A stretch of 64,000 nt of DNA from Pseudaestuariivita atlantica (GTDB lineage: Bacteria; Pseudomonadota; Alphaproteobacteria; Rhodobacterales; Rhodobacteraceae), in NCBI RefSeq assembly GCF_001205715.1, contig NZ_AQQZ01000001.1:620001-684000 (forward strand), read 5' to 3'. Positions within the stretch are counted from its first letter, which is position 1. Every line of letters starts with the position of its first letter. The notes beneath the pieces are model-generated. The model saw only the letters and a program-made list of their open reading frames with translations. It was not told where the DNA came from and made no database searches. Position numbers and translations under genes: made by a program. Positions 16,495-25,424 of the stretch are shown here, one piece after another.

Positions 16495-19272
16495 ATGGCC
16501 AAGAAAATGCTTATCGATGCCACCCACGCCGAAGAGACGCGTGTGGTGGTCGTGGACGGAAACAAGGTCGAGGAATTCGACTTCGAATCCGAAAACAAGC
16601 GCCAGCTTGCTGGCAACATCTACCTCGCGAAGGTAACCCGCGTCGAACCGTCGCTTCAGGCGGCCTTCGTCGATTACGGCGGCAACCGCCACGGCTTCCT
16701 CGCGTTCTCGGAAATCCACCCCGATTACTACCAGATCCCCGTCGCCGACCGCGAGGCGCTGATGGCCGAAGAGCGCGCCTATGCCGAGGCGATGCGCGCC
16801 CGCGAGGACGAGGAAGAGAAGAAACCGCGCCGCTCGCGCCGCCGGTCGAAGGCGTCGAAGGTGTCGACCACCGACGCGGTCGAGACCGCCGAGGTCGAGG
16901 ACGAGGTGTCCGAGACGATATCGGGCATGGAAACGATCGACCTGGGCGATGATGCCGACACGCTGGCATCCGACCTCGTCGATACCGAGGTTGCGGTCGA
17001 GGACGCGGTGGGCGATGCCCCGGTCCTCGCCGAAGAGGCCGCCGATGCCGAGGCACAGGCCGAGATGCGCACCGCAAGCGCGGAGCTTGCCGATATCGAG
17101 GAGACGGTGCCCGCCGCCGATGCCGTGGCCGACGAGATCGCAGAGGAGGCGGCTGCGGACGAAGCAGAAGCCGCCGACGAAGACGAGGACGACGCCGAAG
17201 CCGACCGCCCCGACGCCGCCGAGAAGGACGAAAGCATCGAGGCCGTCGCGGATGACGACGACCAGGACGACATCCGCCCGCCGCGCAAACCCCGCCCGCG
17301 CCGCTACAAGATCCAGGAAGTCATCAAGGTCCGCCAGATCCTTCTGGTGCAGGTCGTCAAGGAAGAGCGCGGCAACAAAGGCGCGGCGCTGACCACCTAC
17401 CTGTCGCTCGCGGGCCGTTACTGCGTCCTGATGCCCAACACCGCGCGCGGGGGCGGGATCAGCCGCAAGATCACCAACGCCGCCGACCGCAAGAAGCTGA
17501 AGGAAATCGCCACGTCGATCGAAGTGCCGGACGGCGCGGGCCTGATCGTGCGTACGGCGGGTGCTAAGCGCACCAAGACCGAGATCAAGCGCGATTACGA
17601 ATACCTGCAGCGCCTGTGGGAACAGATCCGCGAGCTGACGCTGAAATCCATCGCGCCCGCGAAGATCTATGAAGAGGGCGACCTGATCAAACGCTCGATC
17701 CGCGACCTCTACAGCCGCGACATCGACGAGGTGCTGGTCGAGGGCGAGGCGGGCTACCGCATCGCCAAGGACTTCATGAAGATGATCATGCCGTCCCACG
17801 CCAAGAACGTGAAACAGTATACCGACCCGATGCCGCTGTTCGCGCGCTTCCAGGTCGAAAGCTACCTCGCGTCGATGTTCAACCCGACGGTGCAGCTGAA
17901 ATCCGGCGGCTACATCGTGATCGGCGTGACCGAGGCGCTAGTGGCGATCGACGTGAACTCCGGCCGGGCCACCAAGGAAGGCTCGATCGAGGAAACCGCG
18001 CTCAAGACCAACCTCGAGGCGGCCGAGGAAGTGGCGCGACAGCTGCGCCTGCGCGACCTTGCCGGCCTGATCGTGATCGATTTCATCGACATGGACGAGC
18101 GCAAGAACAACAACGCCGTCGAAAAGCGCCTGAAGGACCGGCTGAAAACCGACCGCGCGCGCATCCAGGTCGGGCGGATCAGCGGGTTCGGCCTGCTGGA
18201 GATGAGCCGCCAGCGCCTGCGCCCCGGCATGATCGAGGCGACGACGCAGGCCTGCCCGGCCTGTCACGGCACCGGCCTGATCCGGTCGGACGACAACATG
18301 GCGTTGTCGATCCTGCGCCAGATCGAGGAAGAAGGCACCCGCCGCCGCAACCGCGAGGTTCTGGTCAAGGCGCCCGTGGGCATCGCCAACTTCCTGATGA
18401 ACCAGAAGCGCGAGCATATCGCGCAGATCGAGGGCAATTACGGGATGTCGGTGCGGGTCGAAGGCGACCCGGCGCTCGTTTCGCCCGATTTCACCATCGA
18501 GAAGTTCAAGACCGCCACGCGCTCGGTCCCCGAAGCGACCGCGCCGGTCGTATCGGTCGACGCATCGATGTTCGACGAGACCGAGGACGAGGACGTGGCC
18601 GAGGCGGTGTCCGAGGACGAGGCCGAAGACGAGGCGCCCAAGCCCAAGAAGCGGCGCCGCCGGCGTCGTCGGCGCGGCAAGGGCGGCGGTGACGGCGAGG
18701 CGCAGGCCGAAGGCGACGCGCCCGCCACGGAAGGTGGCGAGGACGGGGCCGAGGCCCCTGCCGAGGAGGCAGCAGCCGAGGCGACAGCCGACGCGCCCGA
18801 CGCGCCCGAGGCAGAGGCCGAGGAAGCCCCGAAGCCCAAGAAGCGCAGCCGCAGCCGACGCAAGCCGAAGGCCAAAGAGGCCGAGGCACCCGCCGAGGAC
18901 ACCCCTGCCGACGAAGCGCCCACAGAAGCGGAGGCCGAGGCCGAGGCACCTGCCGAGGAGGCCGAAGCGCCTGCCGAGGAGGCGACCGAGAAGCCCAAGC
19001 GCAAGCGGGCGACCCGCAGCCGCAAGAAACCCGCCAAGGACGAGGTCGAGGAGACCCCGGCGGCCGAACCCGAGCCGCAACCGGAGCCCGAGGAAGCCGT
19101 GGCCCCGGAACCGGAAGCCCCGGCAGAGCCGGAGCCCGCGCCGGAAGCGGAGCCGGAACCGGAACCTGCCGTGGCCGAGGACACAACCGTCGTCGCCGAG
19201 GTGGCAGAGGCCGCACCGGCAGAGGCGGACACGAAAAAGCCCCGTCGCCGGGGCTGGTGGTCTCGCGGCTGA
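16495..19272 (+). CDS. rne: Ribonuclease E
   Basis: A 925-residue RNase E/G family endonuclease. The S1 domain (from MAKKMLIDATHAEETRVVV) is split by an acidic, low-complexity insertion (about residues 95-268), typical of alphaproteobacteria. The RNase H-like and DNase I-like catalytic parts follow, with VAIDVNSGR near residue 485 and VIDFIDM. The Zn-link CPACHGTG is near residue 586. Residues about 690-925 are an Ala/Glu/Pro scaffold with basic patches (KKRRRRRRRRGK, KKRSRSRRK) for RNA and degradosome partners, ending in RRRGWWSRG. The ATG at 16495 is chosen by family N-terminus. A minus-strand terminator for glk lies inside its last codons. Confidence 0.95.
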   Translation: MAKKMLIDATHAEETRVVVVDGNKVEEFDFESENKRQLAGNIYLAKVTRVEPSLQAAFVDYGGNRHGFLAFSEIHPDYYQIPVADREALMAEERAYAEAMRAREDEEEKKPRRSRRRSKASKVSTTDAVETAEVEDEVSETISGMETIDLGDDADTLASDLVDTEVAVEDAVGDAPVLAEEAADAEAQAEMRTASAELADIEETVPAADAVADEIAEEAAADEAEAADEDEDDAEADRPDAAEKDESIEAVADDDDQDDIRPPRKPRPRRYKIQEVIKVRQILLVQVVKEERGNKGAALTTYLSLAGRYCVLMPNTARGGGISRKITNAADRKKLKEIATSIEVPDGAGLIVRTAGAKRTKTEIKRDYEYLQRLWEQIRELTLKSIAPAKIYEEGDLIKRSIRDLYSRDIDEVLVEGEAGYRIAKDFMKMIMPSHAKNVKQYTDPMPLFARFQVESYLASMFNPTVQLKSGGYIVIGVTEALVAIDVNSGRATKEGSIEETALKTNLEAAEEVARQLRLRDLAGLIVIDFIDMDERKNNNAVEKRLKDRLKTDRARIQVGRISGFGLLEMSRQRLRPGMIEATTQACPACHGTGLIRSDDNMALSILRQIEEEGTRRRNREVLVKAPVGIANFLMNQKREHIAQIEGNYGMSVRVEGDPALVSPDFTIEKFKTATRSVPEATAPVVSVDASMFDETEDEDVAEAVSEDEAEDEAPKPKKRRRRRRRRGKGGGDGEAQAEGDAPATEGGEDGAEAPAEEAAAEATADAPDAPEAEAEEAPKPKKRSRSRRKPKAKEAEAPAEDTPADEAPTEAEAEAEAPAEEAEAPAEEATEKPKRKRATRSRKKPAKDEVEETPAAEPEPQPEPEEAVAPEPEAPAEPEPAPEAEPEPEPAVAEDTTVVAEVAEAAPAEADTKKPRRRGWWSRG
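19230..19255 (-). terminator. Terminator for the aglR-bgl-glk transcript, inside the rne 3' end
   Basis: Read on the minus strand, AGCCCCG-GCGA-CGGGGCT is directly followed by TTTTTCGTG. It lies 73 bases after the glk stop but within the coding end of rne, so the two convergent transcripts would overlap. Confidence 0.65.
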
Positions 19273-19292
19273 GACCGTCATGGTAACGGCAG

Positions 19293-19318
19293 GGGCGGCC
19301 CCCCGGAAAGGGCCGCCC
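19293..19318. terminator. GC-rich hairpin between rne and glk
   Basis: GGGCGGCC and GGCCGCCC arms around a ten-base loop lie in the 55-base gap between two convergent genes. There is no T-run on either side, so termination here is likely but weaker than at the neighbouring site in rne. Confidence 0.5.
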
Positions 19319-19327
19319 GCCTGACCC

Positions 19328-20290
19328 TTACAGCAGCTTCATCAGGTGCGCGGTGCAGCCGGTCAGCGGGGCGTAATCGTCTTCGAGGACCCGCACCGAG
19401 AATTGCCGCATGTAATCCGAAAACCGCCCCTTGGCGTGGAACGTGCTTTCGAAGCCGAGGTCGGACAGGTGGCGCGCGAAGGCGCGCGAAATGCCGCCCG
19501 ACAGGTAGATGCCTCCGAACGGCAGGTGGATCAGCGCCAGCGACGAGGCCAGCGCGCCCAGCGCGGTGGCAAAGGCGCGGCCCGCCATGACCGCCTGCGC
19601 ATCGCCATCTGCCAGAAGCGACATGACCTCCTGCGAGGATTTCGGCGGATAATTCGGCACCCCCGCCACGTCGCAGGCCCAGGCATAGACATGCCCGACG
19701 CCACGCCCCGAAAGCGCCTCTTCGGCAGAGGCGAACCCGTGCCGGTCGCGCAACCAGTTGCCAAGATCGCGCAGGTCGGGCGTGGGGGTCAGAAGGCCGA
19801 TATGCCCGGTTTCCGACGGCGGCACGATGGTGTCGCCGCGGTGCTGCAGGACCAAAGCCGCGTTCAGCCCGGTGCCCACGTTGATGACCAGCCGGGTGTC
19901 GCTGTCGGCGGGCACGTGGCTGCCGGTGATGACGGGGGGCAGGTTCGCCTCGTCGATGAAAGGCAGGGCATGGCCCTGCGCCTGCAAATCGTTCAGGACC
20001 GACACCGTCGCGCATCCCGTCGCCGCGCGCAGCCCGTCGGGAGAAACCGTCCAGTCGAGGTTCGTCAGCCGCACCTTGCCGTCGATCAGCGGGCCGGCGG
20101 CATCTGCGGCGGCAGCATCGGGTGTCGCCTCTACCTCGGCGAGGTAGCGTGCCAGCACGTCTTCGAGGCCCGCGTGATCGGCATTGCGGTACCGTTTCAC
20201 GCTCGCGGTATCGACGACCGTGCCACGCGCCAGCCCGACGCGGGTATTGGTGCCGCCCACGTCGGCGACAAGAAGCAGGGGATCAGGCAT
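19328..20290 (-). CDS. glk: Glucokinase
   Basis: A 320-residue ASKHA-fold hexokinase of the bacterial Glk type. The phosphate-binding DVGGTNTRVG is at the N-terminus, NLDWTVS and the catalytic-region VLNDLQAQGHAL follow, then NVGTGLNAAL, SETGHIGLL and the adenosine motif LSGGISRAF. It makes glucose 6-phosphate from glucose released by the two glucosidases of this locus. Its start overlaps the end of the beta-glucosidase gene by 8 bases, so it is the last gene of the aglR-bgl-glk operon. Confidence 0.93.
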   Translation of the reverse strand: MPDPLLLVADVGGTNTRVGLARGTVVDTASVKRYRNADHAGLEDVLARYLAEVEATPDAAAADAAGPLIDGKVRLTNLDWTVSPDGLRAATGCATVSVLNDLQAQGHALPFIDEANLPPVITGSHVPADSDTRLVINVGTGLNAALVLQHRGDTIVPPSETGHIGLLTPTPDLRDLGNWLRDRHGFASAEEALSGRGVGHVYAWACDVAGVPNYPPKSSQEVMSLLADGDAQAVMAGRAFATALGALASSLALIHLPFGGIYLSGGISRAFARHLSDLGFESTFHAKGRFSDYMRQFSVRVLEDDYAPLTGCTAHLMKLL

Positions 20291-21623
20291 CTGCGCCTCC
20301 TTGCTGCGCGTCCAGTGCGGCGGCGACCGCGCGGTAGGACGCCTTGGGCGTGCGCGTCAGCGTGTCGAAATCCACGTGCACCAGCCCGAACCGCTTTTCG
20401 TATCCCAGCGCCCATTCGTAATTGTCGAGCAAGGACCACACGACGTACCCCGCGACCGGCGCACCCGCCGCGATGGCCTCGCGCACCGCGCCGAGATGCG
20501 CATCAAGATACGCGATCCGGTCAGCATCGTCGAAGGGAATGGCGCTGGCGCAGCCGTTCTCGGTGACGAAAAGCGGGAGGTCGCCGGTATAGTCGCGCGC
20601 CGTTCGGACAAGGAAATCGCGCAGGCCGTCCGGGTAGATCTCCCATCCCATCTGCGTCTTGGGCAGCGGGCCTTCGACTTCCGCGAGGGAGGGCCACGGG
20701 CCGGGGGCGGGGCCGATCAGCTTGCGGGTGTAGTAATTGAGCCCGCACCAATCCAAAGGCTCTTGAATGGTCGGGAAATCGTCTTGCCACTTGTCGGGCA
20801 TGTGCGGCGCGAAGGCCTCCATCACCGCGTCGGGGTAGGCGCCCTTGAACACGCCGCCAAGGAAGAACCGGTTGTAGATCGCGTCGTACCGCGCGGCGGC
20901 CTCGCGCGCGGCGGGGCTGTCATCGGCGGGTTCGGACCATTCGAGGTTGAACACGCAGCCCAGCCCCGTCATCCCCAGCGCCCGCATCGCCTGTATCGCG
21001 CGGCCATGCGCCACCAGCACGTGATGCATGGCGCGGGCGGTGGCGCGGATGTCGCGCAGGCCGGGGGCGTGCAGGCCCATGAAATGGCTCAGGTATCCAA
21101 CGCACCACGGCTCGTTGATGGGCGCGACCGAATGCACGCGGTCGCCGATCCGCCGCATCACCGCAGTGGTGAAATCGGCGAAACGGTCGGCGATGTCGCC
21201 GTTGCGCCACCCGCCCACATCGGCCAGCGCCTGCGGCAATTCCCAGTGATAGAGCGTCGCCATGGGCTTCAGCCCGCGCGCGCACATCGCGTCCACCAGC
21301 CTGTCATAGAAGTCCAGCCCTTCGGGGTTCACGTTCACCCCGTCCGGCATGACCCGCGCCCACGAGGTCGAGAAGCGGTAGCCGTCGAACCCGGCCCCTG
21401 CGACAAGGTCGAGGTCCTCTTCATAACGGTGGTAATGGTCGCAGGCATATGCGCCGTCCTCGGCCCGCACGACGTTGCCGGGCGTGGCGGCAAAGCTGTC
21501 CCAATGCGTGGGGCCCGCACCGCCATATGCGTGGCCCTCGATCTGGTAGGCGGAGGTGGCGGTCCCGAACAGGAAACCATCGGGAAAATCGGCGCGGGCG
21601 TGGCGCAGCATGGGCAGGTCCAT
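20283..21623 (-). CDS. Beta-glucosidase, glycoside hydrolase family 1
   Basis: A 446-residue GH1 enzyme. The N-terminal FLFGTATSAYQIEG, the acid/base Glu in NEPWCVGYL (about residue 165) and the nucleophile Glu in FVTENGCAS (about residue 352) are intact, as is the NYEWALGYEKRFGL C-terminal signature. It hydrolyses beta-glucosides, probably in the cytoplasm because no signal peptide is seen. It lies 4 bases after aglR and overlaps glk, so one transcript carries regulator, glycosidase and kinase. The start may be the ATG at 21623 or a GTG one codon earlier. Confidence 0.93.
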   Translation of the reverse strand: MDLPMLRHARADFPDGFLFGTATSAYQIEGHAYGGAGPTHWDSFAATPGNVVRAEDGAYACDHYHRYEEDLDLVAGAGFDGYRFSTSWARVMPDGVNVNPEGLDFYDRLVDAMCARGLKPMATLYHWELPQALADVGGWRNGDIADRFADFTTAVMRRIGDRVHSVAPINEPWCVGYLSHFMGLHAPGLRDIRATARAMHHVLVAHGRAIQAMRALGMTGLGCVFNLEWSEPADDSPAAREAAARYDAIYNRFFLGGVFKGAYPDAVMEAFAPHMPDKWQDDFPTIQEPLDWCGLNYYTRKLIGPAPGPWPSLAEVEGPLPKTQMGWEIYPDGLRDFLVRTARDYTGDLPLFVTENGCASAIPFDDADRIAYLDAHLGAVREAIAAGAPVAGYVVWSLLDNYEWALGYEKRFGLVHVDFDTLTRTPKASYRAVAAALDAQQGGADA

Positions 21624-21627
21624 CACG

Positions 21628-22656
21628 TCAGGGGGTGGGGCAGGGGCCGGTCGAGCGACCGATGATCAGTTCGGCTTCCATCATCACCGTCCGGGGCGGG
21701 GCATCGGGCACGTCGATCCGCTCCAGCACCATCTCGGCCACGATGCGGCCCGCGTCGCGGACCGACGACCGGGTGGCGGTAAAGATCGCCTCGTCCTGGC
21801 CGTTGCGCAGGTAACTCAGGTCGTCGTCATGGGTGATGATCGACACGTCGCGGGCCAGTTGCAGCCCGGCCTCGTCCAGCGCGCGGCGCGCGCCGATGGC
21901 AAGGATCAGGGACGAGGTCAGCACGGCCGTCGGCGGATCGGGCCGGTTCAGCATGTCGCGCATCGCGTGGTGGCCGTTGACCTCGGTCATCTCGGCCGAT
22001 GACATCAGGTCGTCGCGCGGGGTGATGCCCGCCGCCTCCAGCGCCGACAGGTAGCCCTGCCGCCGCCGATGGGCGAAATCCATGAATTCCAGCCCGTTGA
22101 TCAACGCGATCTTGCGGTGGCCCAGCTCGGCCAGGAACTGCGTGGCGCGATGGAAGGCGCGGTAATTGTCCACGTCGAGCCACGAATAGGGCAGCGCCTC
22201 GTTCGAGGCGCGGCCATGCACGACGAAGGGCAGGCCCAGTTCGTGCAGAAGGCCGATGCGCGGGTCGTCCATGCGCGGTCCGTGCACGATGATGCCGTCC
22301 ACCGTGCCGGTGGTGGCAAGCCTGCGATAGGCCGCTTCCTCCTCGCCATCGGGGACCAGCGATAATTGCAGGTCGTAATTCGATTTGAGGTAGGTCTCCC
22401 CGGCACCGGCGATGAAGTCGCCGAAGACGGGGTTCACCATTTCATGCTGGGCGCTCACCGGCAGGACATGCCCGATCGCCTGCGCCCGGCCCGTGGCCAG
22501 CCCGCGCGCCCGCGCGTTCGGGCGATAGCCCACGCGGTCGGCCTCCAGCTGCACCCGTTCGCGGGTGCTTTCGCTGACTTCCGGGTAGCCGTTCAACGCC
22601 CGGCTCACGGTCGTCTGGGACAGGCCAAGGTGATCTGACAGTTGCTTGAGGTTCAT
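21628..22656 (-). CDS. aglR: LacI-family repressor of the glucoside locus
   Basis: A 342-residue LacI/GalR regulator: helix-turn-helix with hinge helix at residues 1-60 (MNLKQLSDHLGLSQTTVSRALNG), then a periplasmic-binding-protein-like sugar domain (RIGLLHELGLPFVVHG and related segments). Its position opposite aglE and at the head of the bgl-glk arm fits AglR, which represses alpha-glucoside uptake in the absence of inducer. A palindromic site CCAAAGCGCTTCGG lies directly before its start codon, suggesting self-control, and a second site lies before aglE. Confidence 0.9.
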   Translation of the reverse strand: MNLKQLSDHLGLSQTTVSRALNGYPEVSESTRERVQLEADRVGYRPNARARGLATGRAQAIGHVLPVSAQHEMVNPVFGDFIAGAGETYLKSNYDLQLSLVPDGEEEAAYRRLATTGTVDGIIVHGPRMDDPRIGLLHELGLPFVVHGRASNEALPYSWLDVDNYRAFHRATQFLAELGHRKIALINGLEFMDFAHRRRQGYLSALEAAGITPRDDLMSSAEMTEVNGHHAMRDMLNRPDPPTAVLTSSLILAIGARRALDEAGLQLARDVSIITHDDDLSYLRNGQDEAIFTATRSSVRDAGRIVAEMVLERIDVPDAPPRTVMMEAELIIGRSTGPCPTP

Positions 22657-22662
22657 GGTATT

Positions 22663-22676
22663 CCAAAGCGCTTCGG
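22663..22676. promoter_or_regulatory. Probable AglR operator before aglR
   Basis: CCAAAGCGCTTCGG is a near-perfect palindrome with the LacI-type core AAGCGCTT. It starts seven bases before the aglR start codon on the minus strand. Confidence 0.6.
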
Positions 22677-22886
22677 GCAGGGATCGGGATAAAGGCTCCG
22701 GACCGATCCGTCAAAATGAAAGTGCGCGCCGCACGGCGTGGCGATTTGCGGGAACGCCTGAAATGAGGGAGAAAAGGTGGGTGCAAAAGGATGTGAGGTG
22801 ATTGCGGTTGTGCTGCGTTGCAGCATCACGCGTCGCGCTGAATCCAGATTGACAGGCCCACGCCATCGCGTAGGTTGCGCTTGGTT

Positions 22887-22900
22887 TGAAAGCGCTTTGA
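22887..22900. promoter_or_regulatory. Probable AglR operator before aglE
   Basis: TGAAAGCGCTTTGA contains a perfect 10-base palindrome AAAGCGCTTT (22889-22898), the classic LacI-family operator core. It lies 63 bases before the aglE start and shares its centre with the site before aglR. Confidence 0.65.
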
Positions 22901-22962
22901 AAGATTCGGGCGCTGCAATCGTGTCCCGGCCCGGCGGGGTCGGTTAGGGAGGACATCACCAC

Positions 22963-24324
22963 ATGAAACACCTGATGATGACAGCCGCGGCAGCGGCGCT
23001 CGTGGCCGGGGCGGCAGCCGCGGATGGCCACGCCAACCTGAAATTCGCTCCGGGCGAAGGGCCGTTCAGCTGGGACGCCTACAATGCATGGGCCGAAAGC
23101 GCGCCGGACCTGTCGGGCGTCGAGATCACGATCTCGGGTCCGTGGCTGACGCCGGAATGGGAAATCTTCGAATCGACGCTCGCCTATTTCGAGGCCGCGA
23201 CCGGCGCCGACGTGAAATACACCGGCTCCGACAGCTTCGAGCAGCAGATCGTCATCGATGCCGAGGCCGGCTCGGCCCCCAACATCGCGGTCTTCCCGCA
23301 GCCCGGTCTTGCCGCCGTGATGGCCAGCCAGGGCCAGCTGACGCCGCTGGGCGACGGCATGGCCGACTGGGTGCGCGACAACTACTCGGCAGGCCAGTCC
23401 TGGGTCGATCTGGGCACCTACAACGATGCCGACGGCAACCCGCAGATGTACGGCTTCTTCTTCAACGTGAACGTCAAGTCGCTGGTCTGGTACAACCCCG
23501 AAAACTTCGAAGATGCCGGTTACGAAGTGCCGGAAACGATGGAAGAGCTGCGCGCGCTGACCGAACAGATGGTCGCCGATGGCGAGACGCCGTGGTGCAT
23601 CGGCCTGGGGTCGGGTGCCGCGACCGGCTGGCCGGCGACCGACTGGGTCGAGGACATCATGCTGCGCACGCAGTCGCCCGACGTCTACGACGCATGGACG
23701 ACCAACGAGTTGCCGTTCAACGATCCCAAGGTCGTGGCCGCGATCGAGGAATTCGGCTGGTTCGCACGTGACGACGCCAAGGTGAACGGCGGCACGGGCG
23801 CGGTTGCTTCGACCGACTTCCGCGACAGCCCCGACGCCATGTTCGACTCGCCTCCGGGCTGCTACATGCACCGCCAGGCGTCGTTCATCCCGGCCTTCAT
23901 GCCCGAGGGTGTGGAAATCGGCGTGGATGCCGACTTCTTCTACTTCCCGAGCTATGCCGACAAGGACCTCGGCAACCCGGTTCTGGGCGGTGGCACGCTG
24001 ATGGCGATCACCGATCCGTCGGACGGCACCTCGGCGCTGATGGAGTTCTTCAAGCAACCCATCGCGCATGAAGTGATGATGGCCCAGACCGGCTTCCTGA
24101 CGCCGCATTCGGGCGTGAACCTCGAAGCGTACAAGGACGACACGCTGCGCGGCCAGGGCGAGATCCTGCTGGGCGCGACCACCTTCCGCTTCGACGGGTC
24201 GGACCTGATGCCCGGCGCTGTCGGCGCGGGCTCGTTCTGGACCGGCATGGTCGACTATGTCGGCGGCAAGGACGCGCAAGCCGTGGCCGACGACATCCAG
24301 GCCAGCTGGGACGCGATCAAGTAA
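22963..24324 (+). CDS. aglE: Alpha-glucoside ABC transporter, substrate-binding protein
   Basis: A 453-residue extracellular solute-binding protein (family 1) with a signal peptide ending about residue 21 (AAAADG). The mature part has the usual two-lobe layout, with PQPGLAAVMASQGQLTPLGD and WCIGLGSGAATGWPATDWVED typical of AglE. It binds trehalose, maltose, sucrose and related alpha-glucosides in the periplasm and delivers them to AglFGK. It is the first gene of aglEFGAK and follows an operator-like palindrome. A 98-base gap with an inverted repeat separates it from aglF, which may let it be made in excess. Confidence 0.92.
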   Translation: MKHLMMTAAAAALVAGAAAADGHANLKFAPGEGPFSWDAYNAWAESAPDLSGVEITISGPWLTPEWEIFESTLAYFEAATGADVKYTGSDSFEQQIVIDAEAGSAPNIAVFPQPGLAAVMASQGQLTPLGDGMADWVRDNYSAGQSWVDLGTYNDADGNPQMYGFFFNVNVKSLVWYNPENFEDAGYEVPETMEELRALTEQMVADGETPWCIGLGSGAATGWPATDWVEDIMLRTQSPDVYDAWTTNELPFNDPKVVAAIEEFGWFARDDAKVNGGTGAVASTDFRDSPDAMFDSPPGCYMHRQASFIPAFMPEGVEIGVDADFFYFPSYADKDLGNPVLGGGTLMAITDPSDGTSALMEFFKQPIAHEVMMAQTGFLTPHSGVNLEAYKDDTLRGQGEILLGATTFRFDGSDLMPGAVGAGSFWTGMVDYVGGKDAQAVADDIQASWDAIK

Positions 24325-24422
24325 TCGCGTTGTCTGACTGACGACCAAACGACCGGGGCAGGCCCGCCACGCACGAGCGGGCCGCCCCACCTTTCGCCAA
24401 TCCGCCAGGGGAGGAGAGACCG

Positions 24423-25424
24423 ATGTCACCGGTCCTGCTGGGCATTTTCACGATCGTTCTGGGTGTTGCGGGGTGCGTGGGGTACTTCTGGGCGTCGAAC
24501 CTGATCCTCGACAAGGTCATCTTTCCCGCAAAAGGCCCGAATGCGGGCCGAAACATCAACCGCGCGAACATGGTCCGCCCGTGGCTTTTCCTGTTCCCCG
24601 CGCTGTTCGTGCTGACGCTCTACCTCGGCTACCCGGTGATCGAAACGCTGCGCCTGTCGCTGATGGAGCGCGTGCCCGGCGGCAGCGAGTTCGTGGGTCT
24701 GGCGAATTATTCCCAGATGCTCGACGAGCCGAAATTCTGGGAGGCGCTGCGCAACAACATGCTGTGGCTGCTGGTGGTGCCCGCCGCCTCGACCGCGTTC
24801 GGGCTCTTGGCCGCGCAACTGACCGACCGCATCGCGTGGGGGTCGATTGCCAAGTCGCTGATCTTCATGCCCATGGCGATCTCGTTCGTGGGCGCCGCCG
24901 TCATCTGGAAACTCGTCTACGACGCGCGCCCCATCGAGACCGAGCAGATCGGCATCATCAACGCCATCATCGTCGCCGCGGGCGGTGAGCCGAAGACGAT
25001 CCTGACGATCCCGTTCTGGAACAACTTCTTCCTGATGATCGTGCTGATCTGGATCCAGACCGGGTTTGCCATGGTGATTCTGTCCGCCGCCCTGCGCGGC
25101 ATCCCCGAAGAAACGGTCGAGGCCGCCATCGTGGATGGCGCGGGCCCGTTCCAGATCTTCTTCAAGATCAAGGTGCCGCAGATCATGGGCACCATCGTCG
25201 TCGTCTGGACCACGATCACCATCGTCGTCCTGAAAGTCTTCGACATCGTGTTCGCCATGACCAACGGCCAGTGGGAGACGCAGGTCCTGGCCAATTACAT
25301 GTACGACAAGCTGTTCCGCGCCAATGACTGGGGCGTCGGGTCCGCCGCCGCCATGGTCATCATGCTGCTGGTGACGCCGATCCTTGTCTGGAACGTCTAC
25401 AACGCCCGCAAGGAGATGAAGTGA
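24423..25424 (+). CDS. aglF: Alpha-glucoside ABC transporter permease
   Basis: A 333-residue permease of the MalF-like class. One membrane segment near the N-terminus (about 3-25) is followed by six more from about residue 50. The EAA loop that docks on the ATPase is visible as EETVEAAIVDGAGPFQIFFKIKVPQI. It pairs with AglG to form the channel. The ATG at 24423 lies after GGGGAGGAGAG. Its end overlaps the next gene. Confidence 0.92.
   Translation: MSPVLLGIFTIVLGVAGCVGYFWASNLILDKVIFPAKGPNAGRNINRANMVRPWLFLFPALFVLTLYLGYPVIETLRLSLMERVPGGSEFVGLANYSQMLDEPKFWEALRNNMLWLLVVPAASTAFGLLAAQLTDRIAWGSIAKSLIFMPMAISFVGAAVIWKLVYDARPIETEQIGIINAIIVAAGGEPKTILTIPFWNNFFLMIVLIWIQTGFAMVILSAALRGIPEETVEAAIVDGAGPFQIFFKIKVPQIMGTIVVVWTTITIVVLKVFDIVFAMTNGQWETQVLANYMYDKLFRANDWGVGSAAAMVIMLLVTPILVWNVYNARKEMK

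Larger units (their letters stand above)
22657..22962. other. Divergent promoter region between aglR and aglE
   Basis: This 306-base gap has no gene. It holds the two palindromic operator candidates at 22663 and 22887 and the promoters of both arms, which I cannot place exactly. No further structure is evident. Confidence 0.5.
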
